Assembly: GCF_009727955.1 (NCBI RefSeq) | Contig: NZ_WOBR01000006.1 | Location: 1 to 60,738, forward strand | Origin: Aliivibrio fischeri | GTDB taxonomy: Bacteria; Pseudomonadota; Gammaproteobacteria; Enterobacterales; Vibrionaceae | DNA: 60,738 bases | Direction: 5' to 3' | Part shown: piece by piece, positions 16,539-25,932 of the stretch | Position numbering within the stretch: the first letter of the stretch is position 1 | Layout of the letters: every line of letters starts with the position of its first letter | The notes under the pieces: model-generated | Told to the model about the DNA's origin: nothing | The model's database searches: none | What the model saw: the letters and a program-made list of their open reading frames with translations, nothing else | Position numbers and translations under genes: made by a program

Positions 16539-17788
16539 TTGATCTTTATCCTTTAATTCCACGGAAACGCAATCATATATTTTCTGGTTCTAATTCTTGG
16601 TCTGAATGGAGGATGATAACTAAACTATTTTTCTCTAATAATTTGAATGCTGATGAGGCAGTTATTGAGAATTATGAAAAGGAATTTGCAGAAAAAACGA
16701 ATACTAAATTTGCTTTTTCTTTTGGTGCAGGTCGAATGGCGTTGCATTCTATTCTAGAAGCTCTTGATATTAAGAAAGGCGATGAGGTTATACTTCCTGC
16801 TTATACATGTGTTGTTGTGCCAAATGCTATCCTTTATCGTGGTGCGACGCCAGTTTATGCTGATATTGATAAAAAAACGTTCAATATTGATGTTAGTAAA
16901 ATTGAAGAGCTTATAACACCTAAAACTAAAGCTATTTTTGCTCAACATACATTTGGGTTTCCATGTGACATTGCTGCTATAAATGGTATTGCAAAGTTAC
17001 ATAATATTTTTGTTGTTGAAGATTGCGCACATGCATTAGGTGCTAAATTTCAAGGTCAGTCTGTGGGAAGTTTTGGCGATGTAGCCTTTTTTTCTACAGA
17101 TCACTCTAAAGTAACAAGCACTTTTTTAGGGGGAATGGCTACAACAAATAATATTAATATTGCTAATTCACTAAAAAAGATACAATTAAACGCCAAAAAA
17201 CTTCCTTCAAATTTACATCGAAAGTTGTTATTCGGTTTTATTATGGAGTTTCCGCTTTATTCTGCAAATATTTACTGGTTTGGTAAATTTGTAATGACTG
17301 CATTAAATAAGTTAGGGTTTATATTTTTTTGGAGAGATGAACTTTGTTTGAAAAAACCACAAGACTACCCTTATCCAGCAAAGCTTTCGACGGAGCAGGC
17401 TTTACTTGGTCTGTCACAACTACAAAGTTTGGATGATAATATCACACATAGACAAAAAGTATATGAGTTGATTGATAAGAGCTTGAATCAAAGTTCTTTG
17501 GATTATAAAGAATCGGCATGTTTACGTTATTCTTTTTATGTTAAAGATAGAGCCTTTTTCGAATCACAGATGTTGTATCGTTGGGATTTAGGTATTTGGT
17601 TTACAAGTGTTGTGCATGGTAAAATGGATAATTGGTACGAAGTCGGTTATATCAAAGGGTCTTGCCCTAATGCTGAATTTGCAGCTAAACATATAGTGAA
17701 CTTACCTACGCATCAAAGAATCGCTATTCGTGATATAGAATCGATGTTGCATAAAAATCGAATTTGGATTTTAAAGAATAGTTATTAG
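16514..17788 (+). CDS. DegT/DnrJ/EryC1-family sugar aminotransferase
   Basis: PLP-dependent nucleotide-sugar aminotransferase, 424 residues from the ATG at 16514; a GTG at 16490 would add eight residues and neither start has a strong ribosome-binding site. The PLP lysine is K199 in STDHSK, and the ring aspartate is in VVEDCAHALG. An unusual hydrophobic insert (LLFGFIMEFPLYSANIYWFG) follows the active-site region. It is one of three such enzymes in the locus. Its substrate could be the CDP-4-keto sugar made by RfbF/RfbG just downstream or another keto sugar; sequence alone does not decide. Confidence 0.8.
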   Translation: MGFIIKKLIDLYPLIPRKRNHIFSGSNSWSEWRMITKLFFSNNLNADEAVIENYEKEFAEKTNTKFAFSFGAGRMALHSILEALDIKKGDEVILPAYTCVVVPNAILYRGATPVYADIDKKTFNIDVSKIEELITPKTKAIFAQHTFGFPCDIAAINGIAKLHNIFVVEDCAHALGAKFQGQSVGSFGDVAFFSTDHSKVTSTFLGGMATTNNINIANSLKKIQLNAKKLPSNLHRKLLFGFIMEFPLYSANIYWFGKFVMTALNKLGFIFFWRDELCLKKPQDYPYPAKLSTEQALLGLSQLQSLDDNITHRQKVYELIDKSLNQSSLDYKESACLRYSFYVKDRAFFESQMLYRWDLGIWFTSVVHGKMDNWYEVGYIKGSCPNAEFAAKHIVNLPTHQRIAIRDIESMLHKNRIWILKNSY

Positions 17789-17809
17789 ATTTATTAAGGA
17801 AATTAATTT

Positions 17810-18580
17810 ATGAAAGTATTGCTATTAGCTGGTGGTTTTGGCACGCGATTAAGTGAAGAGACAGACCTTCGCCCTAAACCAATGGTAGAGATCGGTGGTA
17901 AACCGATTCTTTGGCATATAATGAAAATGTATTCCCAACACGGTTATAATGACTTTGTTATTTTACTTGGTTATAAAAGCTATTTTATAAAAGAGTATTT
18001 TGCGAATTATTTTTTACACCAAAGTGATGTGACAATTGATTTAAAAAATAATGAGATGAAAATCCATAAGAATACATCTGAACCTTGGACTGTTACTTTG
18101 TTAGATACAGGCCTGCATAGTATGACTGGTGGGCGAGTGAAGAGAGCTCAAGAGGTGATTGGTGATGAACCATTTATGTTGACTTATGGTGATGGTGTTT
18201 CTGATGTCAATATCACTGAATTAGTCGAATTCCATAAAAGTCATGGTAAAGCAATCACGATGACCTCTGTTCAACCGGATGGTCGCTTTGGTGCGATAGA
18301 AATTGAGGGCGACAAAATAACTCAATTTTTAGAAAAACCAAAAGGAGATGGCTCTTGGATTAATGGTGGTTTTTTTGTTTGCCAACCGGAAGTCTTTGAT
18401 TATATCACTGAAGGTGACAGTACTGTGTTTGAGCAAGCTCCGTTGCAAAAACTAGCTGAAAGTGGTGAGTTGTATTCATATAAGCATCATGGTTTTTGGA
18501 AGTGTATGGATACATTAAAAGACAAAACAGATCTTGATGAAATGTTAAAAAATAACAAAGCAAAATGGAAGAGTTGGTAA
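17810..18580 (+). CDS. rfbF: Glucose-1-phosphate cytidylyltransferase
   Basis: Forms CDP-glucose from glucose-1-phosphate and CTP, the entry to CDP-6-deoxyhexoses. The 256-residue length and the N-terminal nucleotidyltransferase motif LAGGFGTRLSEET with RPKPMVEIGG are typical of RfbF/DdhA. Its stop overlaps the rfbG start as TAATG, so the pair is translationally coupled. Base composition is less extreme than the preceding block. Confidence 0.95.
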   Translation: MKVLLLAGGFGTRLSEETDLRPKPMVEIGGKPILWHIMKMYSQHGYNDFVILLGYKSYFIKEYFANYFLHQSDVTIDLKNNEMKIHKNTSEPWTVTLLDTGLHSMTGGRVKRAQEVIGDEPFMLTYGDGVSDVNITELVEFHKSHGKAITMTSVQPDGRFGAIEIEGDKITQFLEKPKGDGSWINGGFFVCQPEVFDYITEGDSTVFEQAPLQKLAESGELYSYKHHGFWKCMDTLKDKTDLDEMLKNNKAKWKSW

Positions 18581-19677
18581 TGTTTAATAATATCTACAGT
18601 GGTAAACGTGTTTTAGTAACAGGTCATACTGGTTTTAAAGGAACTTGGTTAACGACTTGGCTTCTTCAATTGGGTGCCGAAGTTTGTGGCATTTCGAAAG
18701 ACATTCCAACGATTCCATCTATGTTTGAAGCGTTGAAGCTTAGTGATAAAATTGAACATCACATTTGTGATATTAGAGACCTTGATAAAACAAGTGAAAT
18801 TATTAATCAATTTAAGCCAGATTTTTTATTTCATTTAGCAGCTCAACCAATCGTTTCTTTATCTTATTCTGAACCACTAGACACAATTTCTACGAATGTT
18901 ATGGGGACCGCTAATATTCTAGAAATATTACGAGGTGTTTCATTTCAATGTACGGCAATTATTATTACTAGTGATAAATGCTATGAAAATGTTGAATGGG
19001 TATGGGGATATAAGGAAACAGATCCTGTCGGTGGTCGTGATATTTATAGTGGCTCTAAAGGTGCAGCAGAAGTTATTTTTCACGCTTACCATCAGTCATT
19101 TTTTCCAAAAGGGCATAATGTACGATTAGCTACTGGCCGTGCTGGTAATGTAATTGGTGGTGGTGATTGGGCTGCAGATCGAATTGTTGCTGATTGTGTT
19201 AAAGCATGGAGCAGAAATGAGCAAGTAGAAATTCGTTGTCCAGAAGCGACAAGACCTTGGCAGCATGTTCTCGAACCTCTTAGTGGTTATTTGATGTTAG
19301 GTGAAAAATTGGCGGTTGATGCATCTTTGCATGGAGAGCAGTTTAACTTTGGTCCTAGAGCAGAACAAAATCACACAGTAAAAGATTTATTAAAAGAATT
19401 AAGTGTTCACTGGGGGTTTGATGATAGTAAACAAGCTTTCAATGTGACAGATAATTTACCATTCCATGAGGCTGGTCTGTTAAAGCTTAACTGTGATAAG
19501 GCATTGTTTCACTTAAAATGGGAAGCGACTCTTTCTTACAAAGAGTGTGTTAAGCTGGTAAGTGACTGGTATGTTAATTTTTATCAGGGTGATGCAACTG
19601 ACTATTTAGCTTTTACTAACCAACAAATTAATGAATATCAAAAGATAGCAGAGAGTAAAGGAATTCGCTGGTTATGA
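18580..19677 (+). CDS. rfbG: CDP-glucose 4,6-dehydratase
   Basis: Converts CDP-glucose to CDP-4-keto-6-deoxyglucose. It is a 365-residue short-chain dehydrogenase with the NAD motif GHTGFKG at residues 15-21 (GHTGFKG is characteristic of RfbG) and the YSGSK catalytic pair. The start chosen is the ATG at 18580, overlapping the rfbF stop, with GGAAGAG upstream; a longer start at 18565 would lie inside rfbF. No rfbH-like 3-dehydrase follows, so the product is not a classical 3,6-dideoxyhexose. Confidence 0.95.
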   Translation: MFNNIYSGKRVLVTGHTGFKGTWLTTWLLQLGAEVCGISKDIPTIPSMFEALKLSDKIEHHICDIRDLDKTSEIINQFKPDFLFHLAAQPIVSLSYSEPLDTISTNVMGTANILEILRGVSFQCTAIIITSDKCYENVEWVWGYKETDPVGGRDIYSGSKGAAEVIFHAYHQSFFPKGHNVRLATGRAGNVIGGGDWAADRIVADCVKAWSRNEQVEIRCPEATRPWQHVLEPLSGYLMLGEKLAVDASLHGEQFNFGPRAEQNHTVKDLLKELSVHWGFDDSKQAFNVTDNLPFHEAGLLKLNCDKALFHLKWEATLSYKECVKLVSDWYVNFYQGDATDYLAFTNQQINEYQKIAESKGIRWL

Positions 19678-20111
19678 TTAATGGTGTTGTAGTTACTCCC
19701 TTAAAACAGATTTTTTTAGACAAAGGCTCTGTGTTTCATGGAATAAAATCAACAGACGATACATTTTATGGCTTCGGTGAAGCTTATTTTTCACAAGCTA
19801 ATTATTTATCGATTAAAGGTTGGAAGAAGCATACTAAAATGAATATGAATTTAGTTGTACCTATTGGTGCAATTAAATTTGTTATTTTTGATGATAGGGA
19901 ATTTAGCCCTACCAATGGCCTTTATTTTGAGATTGAATTATCAGATAAGAATTATTGTCGTTTAACGATTCCCGCAGGGCTTTGGCTTGCTTTTCAAGGG
20001 ACCGGGAAAGATACAAATTTACTTATGAATTTTGCAGATATATTGCATGACCCTTCAGAATCTCAAGTTAAAGAGTTAGCTGATATTTCATACGATTGGA
20101 GCAACATATGA
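19674..20111 (+). CDS. RmlC-like cupin, possible CDP-4-keto-6-deoxyhexose epimerase
   Basis: A 145-residue cupin related to dTDP-4-dehydrorhamnose 3,5-epimerase. Recognisable blocks are FHGIK, IKGWKKH, VVPIGAIKFVIFDDR and LTIPAGLWLAFQG, the last aligning with the IPxGxAHGF block of RmlC. It is shorter than RmlC (about 180) and lacks the usual AHGF histidine, so the chemistry may be a single epimerisation or an isomerisation. It overlaps the rfbG stop by four bases and the next gene by four, which ties it to CDP-sugar conversion rather than dTDP-rhamnose; no rmlA/B/D genes are present. Confidence 0.7.
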   Translation: MINGVVVTPLKQIFLDKGSVFHGIKSTDDTFYGFGEAYFSQANYLSIKGWKKHTKMNMNLVVPIGAIKFVIFDDREFSPTNGLYFEIELSDKNYCRLTIPAGLWLAFQGTGKDTNLLMNFADILHDPSESQVKELADISYDWSNI

Positions 20112-21220
20112 ATAAAATCCGCTTATCAAAATCATCAATTTCAAAAAAAGAACAGTTCGCAGTATCTGAGGTCCTTGCTAAAGAATACTTAGGTATGGGG
20201 GAAGTTACTCATGAATTTGAAATCGCGATTGCTAATTATCTAGAGATAAATGACAATCAAGTTGCAACTGTAAATACAGGCACTTCTGCACTACATATTG
20301 CTTTATCTGCTATAGGTATTCAGCCTGGGGATGAAGTTTTAGTTCCATCATTAACCTATGTCGCTTCATTTCAAGCTATATCAGCATTAGGTGCTATTCC
20401 TATTGCTTGTGAAATATTACCAAATACTTTATTTTTAGACTCTATTGATGTTCGAAGTAAAATTACCTCTAAATCAAAGGCGATCATGCCTGTTCACTAT
20501 GCTAGTTCTTGTAAGGGAATTGAGGATATATATACAATAGCCACAGAGTTTAACCTAAGGGTTATTGAAGATGCAGCGCAGGCATTTGGATCTATACATG
20601 AAGGAAAGAAGATTGGCTCTTTTGGTGATATTATCTGTTTTAGTTTTGATGGAATAAAAAATATTACTTGCGGTGAAGGAGGGGCGGTTATTTCTTCAGA
20701 TTTATCGGTTATTGAGAAAATTAAAGATGCCCGCTTATTAGGTGTAATAAAAGATACTGAAAAACGCTATTTAGGTCAAAGAAGTTGGGATTTTGATGTT
20801 GAAGAGCAAGGCTTTCGTTATCATTTAAGTAATATTAATGCTGCAATTGGCAAGGTTCAATTGAGCCGTATTAATGAATTTAGATCAAAACGCCAACAAA
20901 TAGCTAAAAAGTATGTGACTAAATTTTCTTCTTTGGAAGGCATTGATGTATTGGATTTCTCTTTTAGTGAGATAATGCCACATATATTTGTTGTTAAGTC
21001 TTTGCACCGGAATGAATTACGAGAATATTTATTAGAGAAAAATATTGAAGTTGGGATTCATTATAAGCCTAATCATAAGCTAACTAAATATCAGGATAAT
21101 ATAGAATTGCCAGTTACTGATTCTATATATGAACAAATATTAACATTACCTTGTCATTATGATTTAACAGATGAAGAGCAAGATTATATTATTGAAAGTA
21201 TAAGAGATTTTTATGAGTAA
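20108..21220 (+). CDS. DegT/DnrJ/EryC1-family CDP-sugar aminotransferase
   Basis: A 370-residue PLP aminotransferase starting at the ATG at 20108, which overlaps the cupin stop (ATGA). The PLP lysine K184 is present in SFDGIKNITCGEGG, and IEDAAQAFG carries the ring aspartate. Retention of lysine argues against a ColD/RfbH-type dehydrase, which uses histidine there. Coupled to rfbF-rfbG-cupin, it probably makes a CDP-amino-dideoxyhexose. Whether C3 or C4 is aminated is not decidable here. Confidence 0.85.
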   Translation: MNKIRLSKSSISKKEQFAVSEVLAKEYLGMGEVTHEFEIAIANYLEINDNQVATVNTGTSALHIALSAIGIQPGDEVLVPSLTYVASFQAISALGAIPIACEILPNTLFLDSIDVRSKITSKSKAIMPVHYASSCKGIEDIYTIATEFNLRVIEDAAQAFGSIHEGKKIGSFGDIICFSFDGIKNITCGEGGAVISSDLSVIEKIKDARLLGVIKDTEKRYLGQRSWDFDVEEQGFRYHLSNINAAIGKVQLSRINEFRSKRQQIAKKYVTKFSSLEGIDVLDFSFSEIMPHIFVVKSLHRNELREYLLEKNIEVGIHYKPNHKLTKYQDNIELPVTDSIYEQILTLPCHYDLTDEEQDYIIESIRDFYE

Positions 21221-22130
21221 TAAGCCATTAGTTTCAATTATTATTAATTGTTATAATTCCGATTTATATTTAAAAGAAACTATTGATAGTGTTATTTCTC
21301 AGACATATGAAAACTGGGAAATAATTTTTTGGGATAATCAATCTACAGATTCTAGTGCTGAAATAGTTAAAAGTTACTCCGATAATAGAATTAAATATTT
21401 CTATTCTTCTAAACATACAACTTTAGGTGAAGGTAGAAATTTAGCATTAAAGATGATAAAAGGGGATTTTTTTAAGTTTTTAGATGCTGATGATATTATA
21501 TATCCAGATCATTTATCTAAATTAATTCCTTTGTTCGATAATGATAATATTGGGATTGTATATTCCAACGCTCATATATTCTATCAAGAAAAAAATGTGT
21601 ATAAAATTAACGATAAGTACATCAGACCATCTGGGTTTATATTTCATTCATGGATAAATGAATATAATGTGTTACTTCCTTCAGTTATAGTTAGAACATC
21701 TTGCTTGAATTGTTTAAATGAATGGTTTGATAATAGATTTAGTATGGTTGAAGAGTTTGATTTCTTATTAAGAATTTCTTCGACTTATAATGTTAATTAT
21801 TCTTCTGATGTTTTGTCTTTTTGGCGAAAATACCCTGAAAGCTTAAGTTTTAAGAAAGGAGATCAGTGGGCTGAAGAATTTGAGTTGCTAATAAGTAAGC
21901 TAAGTGACCATTATTTAGATGAGCCTGATTTAGATGTACTTTTATCTCTTAAGCAACGTTTAGCTTATTTGCGATTTGTAAACTCTCTTATATCTGAAAA
22001 TTCTATTGATAGAAGTTTATTGAGACCATTTATTTTTAAAAGTAATAAAATGCTAGGCGTATATTTATTTTCTTTTTTAGGAAAAAAATTCACTAAACAG
22101 GTGTTACTTGTATGTAGAAAATTAGTATGA
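21213..22130 (+). CDS. Family 2 glycosyltransferase
   Basis: A 305-residue cytoplasmic GT-A enzyme. The N-terminal block SIIINCYNSDLYLKETIDSV and the metal-binding D91-A-D-D pattern (FLDADD) are standard for GT2 inverting transferases. It overlaps the aminotransferase stop by eight bases. Donor and acceptor are unknown; position after the CDP-sugar genes makes their product a reasonable donor. An 82-base AT-rich gap follows. Confidence 0.85.
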   Translation: MSNKPLVSIIINCYNSDLYLKETIDSVISQTYENWEIIFWDNQSTDSSAEIVKSYSDNRIKYFYSSKHTTLGEGRNLALKMIKGDFFKFLDADDIIYPDHLSKLIPLFDNDNIGIVYSNAHIFYQEKNVYKINDKYIRPSGFIFHSWINEYNVLLPSVIVRTSCLNCLNEWFDNRFSMVEEFDFLLRISSTYNVNYSSDVLSFWRKYPESLSFKKGDQWAEEFELLISKLSDHYLDEPDLDVLLSLKQRLAYLRFVNSLISENSIDRSLLRPFIFKSNKMLGVYLFSFLGKKFTKQVLLVCRKLV

Positions 22131-22212
22131 TGATTAACTATTTTCAATCATTATCTAAATTTAATATTAACGTACTTTATTTTGGTACATTTAATTTTTA
22201 TGGCTCGCTTTT

Positions 22213-23313
22213 ATGAAAATCACGTTAATATCAACAAGCCTTGAGGTTGGTGGTGGTGAAAAACAAGTTTGTGATCTAGCAGATCAATTTGCATTGAAAG
22301 GACATTTTGTTCAATTAATTTCATTGACTGGAGAAACTATCCTTCGACCAAAAAATACTAATATTGAGTTAGTTGAATTAAAGGCAAAAAAAACACCATT
22401 AAGTTTATTAAAAGCCCTTTTTATAGCAAAGAGATCAATAAAAACGTTTGGACCAGATGTATTACATAGTCATATGGTTCATGCAAATATTTTTTCTAGA
22501 TTTATTAAGTTGTTTATGTTGTCAAAGCCTCTCGTATGCACGGCCCATAGTACTAATGAAGGTGGGAAGTTACGGATGCTAGCATATCGATATACAGATT
22601 ATTTGTGTGATTTAAATACAAATGTTAGCAAGGAAGCTGTAAATGTTTATCTTGAAAAAAGAACTTGTCCACCTAAAAAAATCATTTCGATGGCTAATGG
22701 AATCGATGTTGATAAATACTATTTTGATTCAAAAGCTCGTGAGGAAAAGCGAAAAGAATTAGGCATTAAGGATAACGAAATTGTTATTATTGCTGTTGGG
22801 AGGCTTTCAGAACCTAAAGATTATCCTAATTTACTTGATGCATTTTTCGCTTTGCCTAAAAATAAAAAAAGAAAAACGAAGCTTGTTATTGTTGGTGCTG
22901 GGGAGTTAGAGGTTCAATTAAAAGAAAAAGTTAGCTTTAAGGCGGAGTGCGATAATATATTGTTTTTAGGGCTCCGTTCTGATGTTGAATTATTAATGTC
23001 TGCTGCAGATGTTTTCGTTATGTCTTCTGCCTGGGAAGGGTTACCTTTAGTGCTTTTAGAGGCAATGGCTTGTGAGCGAGCAGTTGTTGCAACAGATTGC
23101 GGTGGTATAAAAAGTGCAGTTAAAAATAATGGAATCGTTGTTCCAATTAAGAATAGTAATAAACTTGCTTTAGCACTTGAAAAGTATATTCAGCTTTCTG
23201 ATGATGAGAGAATTGAGATTGGAATGAATGCACGTAAATATGTAGTTGATAATTATTCTTTAAATGTAGTAGCCGATAAATGGATTTCAATTTATCAGTC
23301 TTTAAGTCAATAA
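22213..23313 (+). CDS. Family 4 glycosyltransferase
   Basis: A 366-residue retaining GT-B enzyme. The N-terminal glycine-rich loop (EVGGGEKQV) and the C-terminal EX7E motif, E275 to E283 in WEGLPLVLLEA, are intact. It probably adds an internal sugar of the repeat unit to the lipid-linked intermediate on the cytoplasmic face. The substrate cannot be assigned from sequence. Confidence 0.88.
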   Translation: MKITLISTSLEVGGGEKQVCDLADQFALKGHFVQLISLTGETILRPKNTNIELVELKAKKTPLSLLKALFIAKRSIKTFGPDVLHSHMVHANIFSRFIKLFMLSKPLVCTAHSTNEGGKLRMLAYRYTDYLCDLNTNVSKEAVNVYLEKRTCPPKKIISMANGIDVDKYYFDSKAREEKRKELGIKDNEIVIIAVGRLSEPKDYPNLLDAFFALPKNKKRKTKLVIVGAGELEVQLKEKVSFKAECDNILFLGLRSDVELLMSAADVFVMSSAWEGLPLVLLEAMACERAVVATDCGGIKSAVKNNGIVVPIKNSNKLALALEKYIQLSDDERIEIGMNARKYVVDNYSLNVVADKWISIYQSLSQ

Positions 23314-23371
23314 TTATACTTTTAATAGCTAAAAATAATTAGTTTAACAAAGGTATATTTAAGGGATTATA

Positions 23372-24466
23372 GTGAAAATTTTTCAAATAATCACACGAGC
23401 AGATACGGTTGGTGGAGCTCAAAAACATGTGCTTGATATATCCAAAGAACTAAAAAAGGATGGACATCAAGTAACGGTAATTTCTGGTTCTTCTTGTGTA
23501 TTTAAAACGATTGTTCAACAAGAGTGTATTGATTATATTGGAATTGACTGTTTGAAAAGAGAGTTTTCTTTTTTTTATGATTTGAAAACGATTTTTTATT
23601 TATTTAAGTTATTTTTTATAAACCGTCCAGACATCATAGCTCTTCATTCCATTAAAGCTGGATTATTAGGTCGTATAGCTGGTTTTTTTAGCACGTCCAC
23701 GATTTATTTTACTGCTCATGGATGGTCTCACATTCGAGATTCAAGTGGCTCGAAGCAAAAGTTTTACATTAAACTTGAAAAATATTTGAGTCTATTATGT
23801 TCGAAGGTCATTTGTGTATCTCAAGCGGATTTAAATTTTGCTCATGAAGTTATTGGTATAGCTAAAAATCGTCTTTGTTTGATTGAAAATGGCGTTCACT
23901 CTATATCTTCTAATACTCAGTTCCAACATCATTCAAAAGATTTAATAAGCTTATTGTCTATAGTTCGGTTTCAAGCACCAAAAGATTTTGAAACCTTGTT
24001 ACTTGGATTAGTAACAATAAAAAATGAGCCATGGCTATTGAATATTTTGGGCGATGGACCTGATATGAATATTGTAAAGCAGCGCATTCATGAGTTGGGA
24101 TTAATTGAAAAAATTAATATCTTAGGTTTTAAAAGAAATGTAGATGATTACTATCAGGAAGCGGATGCTGTTCTTTTGATCTCAAAATCAGAAGGCTTGC
24201 CGATGTCTTTGCTTGAAGCAATGTCTTGCTCTAAATTATTAATCGCATCTGATGTCGGTGGGATTTCTGATTTAATTATTCCTGATTGGAATGGTTTTTT
24301 AATACCGTCAGGAGATAGTGAATATCTATCATCATGTTTAACTAAACTAATTGATTCACCAATACTTTTTCAGGAATATGGTATGAACTCAAAGAAACAT
24401 TTTGATGAAAATTATAGTTTTGAAAAGATGTATCAGAAATTAGTACAACTTTATATAGAAAAATAA
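23372..24466 (+). CDS. Family 4 glycosyltransferase
   Basis: A 364-residue GT-B enzyme with start GTG at 23372 behind AAGGGA. It has VGGAQKHVLDI at the N-terminus and the EX7E motif in SEGLPMSLLEAMS. It lies two bases before the WbpV-like gene, so it may act early, on the first sugar set by the phosphoglycosyltransferase. In WbpM/WbpL-type loci a GT4 enzyme often adds the second sugar; that role is inference. Confidence 0.87.
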   Translation: MKIFQIITRADTVGGAQKHVLDISKELKKDGHQVTVISGSSCVFKTIVQQECIDYIGIDCLKREFSFFYDLKTIFYLFKLFFINRPDIIALHSIKAGLLGRIAGFFSTSTIYFTAHGWSHIRDSSGSKQKFYIKLEKYLSLLCSKVICVSQADLNFAHEVIGIAKNRLCLIENGVHSISSNTQFQHHSKDLISLLSIVRFQAPKDFETLLLGLVTIKNEPWLLNILGDGPDMNIVKQRIHELGLIEKINILGFKRNVDDYYQEADAVLLISKSEGLPMSLLEAMSCSKLLIASDVGGISDLIIPDWNGFLIPSGDSEYLSSCLTKLIDSPILFQEYGMNSKKHFDENYSFEKMYQKLVQLYIEK

Positions 24467-24467
24467 A

Positions 24468-25373
24468 ATGATTTTATTGACTGGGGCTACAGGTTTTATT
24501 GGGCACTATGTATCTCAAAAAAAACTCCAAATAAAATATGCTGTTCGTGATAATGATACTTCTCTAACAAATTCTTTTGTAATTAAAGCTCTAGATTCAA
24601 AAACTAATTGGCAAGGTGCATTTAATCAAATTGATTCAATCATTCATCTTGCTGGCCTTGCTCATTCTCACTCTTTCACTAATGATGATTATCAATCCGT
24701 TAATGTTGATGGAACTCTTCATTTAGCTAGAGAAGCGGCAATCGCAGGAGTCAAGCGTTTTGTTTTTGTTAGTTCTATTGGTGTTAACGGTACAGCGACT
24801 CAGCAAGTTCCGTTTTCTGTGGACTCAGAACCGAAACCGCATAATGCTTATGCTCAATCAAAATACGATGCTGAAATCGGCCTCAAAAAGATTGCCGACG
24901 AAACGGGGTTAGAAGTTGTTATTGTTAGGCCTACGTTAGTATACGGCCCTGCTGCGCCAGGTAATTTTGGAGCTTTAACACGTTTAGTAAATAAAGTACC
25001 AGTATTACCGTTTGGGTTAGTAAGTAATAAGCGTGATTTTATTTCGGTTCAAAATCTAGCTGATTTATTGGTCACTTGTGTTAATCATCCAAATGCCGCT
25101 GGTCATACTTTTTTAGCTTCTGATGGGAAAGCTGTATCAATTAAAGACTTTTCTAATGCAATTGCAAAAGGTTTGAATAAACAACTGATTCAACTGCCTG
25201 TTCCTGTATGGTGTATGAGGTTAGCTGGCAAGCTACTTGGTAAATCTATTATGGTGGAACAACTTGTTGGAGATCTTGAAGTTGATTCATCAAATGCTCA
25301 AGAAGTGTTAGGATGGCTCCCTCCTTACACTATGCAAGAATCAATGCATTCACTTTTAGAGAATAATCAATGA
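24468..25373 (+). CDS. NAD-dependent epimerase/dehydratase, WbpV-like UDP-4-keto-HexNAc reductase
   Basis: A 301-residue extended SDR with GATGFIG at residues 6-12 and the catalytic Y128-x3-K132 (YAQSK). Homologues next to WbpL/WbpM-type genes reduce UDP-4-keto-6-deoxy-GlcNAc to UDP-FucNAc or UDP-QuiNAc. The gene order reductase, phosphoglycosyltransferase, 4,6-dehydratase supports this. The stereochemical outcome cannot be read from sequence. Its stop overlaps the next start by four bases (ATGA). Confidence 0.8.
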   Translation: MILLTGATGFIGHYVSQKKLQIKYAVRDNDTSLTNSFVIKALDSKTNWQGAFNQIDSIIHLAGLAHSHSFTNDDYQSVNVDGTLHLAREAAIAGVKRFVFVSSIGVNGTATQQVPFSVDSEPKPHNAYAQSKYDAEIGLKKIADETGLEVVIVRPTLVYGPAAPGNFGALTRLVNKVPVLPFGLVSNKRDFISVQNLADLLVTCVNHPNAAGHTFLASDGKAVSIKDFSNAIAKGLNKQLIQLPVPVWCMRLAGKLLGKSIMVEQLVGDLEVDSSNAQEVLGWLPPYTMQESMHSLLENNQ

Positions 25374-25918
25374 TACGTATTTTAGATTTTCTAGCCGCTT
25401 TCTTTGGTTTGTTATTTTTATGGCCAGTGCTATTAATTGTTACGATTATTGGCCTGTTTGATACAGGCTCGCCTGTTTTTATTCAAGAGCGAGTAGGGCG
25501 TAATAAAAAATCGTTTAATTTAATCAAATTTCGAACTATGTCTGTGGAAACCAAATCGGTTGCAAGTCATTTAGCTAACAACGCTTCTATTACTAAATTA
25601 GGTTCATTTTTACGAAAAACAAAGATAGATGAGTTGCCACAATTGATCAATGTCTTAAAAGGGGAAATGAGTTTAGTAGGACCTCGCCCAAATTTATTTA
25701 ATCAAGAAGAGTTAATTAAAGAGCGTGATGCTCTTAGGGTGTATGATGTGCTGCCAGGTGTCACTGGTTTGGCACAAGTTCAAAATATCGATATGTCTAC
25801 ACCAGCACTACTAGCGAAAACTGATAGAAAAATGATCGATACGTTAACAGTAAAGAGTTATTTTAAATATATTCTGATGACCGCTACAGGTAGTGGTTCT
25901 GGTGATGCAGTTAAATAA
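25370..25918 (+). CDS. Undecaprenyl-phosphate sugar phosphotransferase (PglC/WbpL-type initiator)
   Basis: A 182-residue monotopic phosphoglycosyltransferase of the bacterial sugar transferase family. It has one N-terminal hydrophobic segment (residues 5-28), KFRTM, the catalytic D87-E88 in DELPQL, and SLVGPRP. It starts the repeat unit by moving a sugar-1-phosphate from a UDP-sugar to undecaprenyl phosphate at the inner membrane. Neighbours on both sides make UDP-FucNAc/QuiNAc the likely donor. Confidence 0.88.
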   Translation: MIRILDFLAAFFGLLFLWPVLLIVTIIGLFDTGSPVFIQERVGRNKKSFNLIKFRTMSVETKSVASHLANNASITKLGSFLRKTKIDELPQLINVLKGEMSLVGPRPNLFNQEELIKERDALRVYDVLPGVTGLAQVQNIDMSTPALLAKTDRKMIDTLTVKSYFKYILMTATGSGSGDAVK

Positions 25919-25932
25919 TAAAGAGAATAGTC

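Noticed and set aside
18580-21220. Yersiniose or classical 3,6-dideoxyhexose pathway
   Set aside because: No rfbH-type dehydrase or YerE-like acetyl-transfer enzyme is present, and the aminotransferase keeps its PLP lysine.
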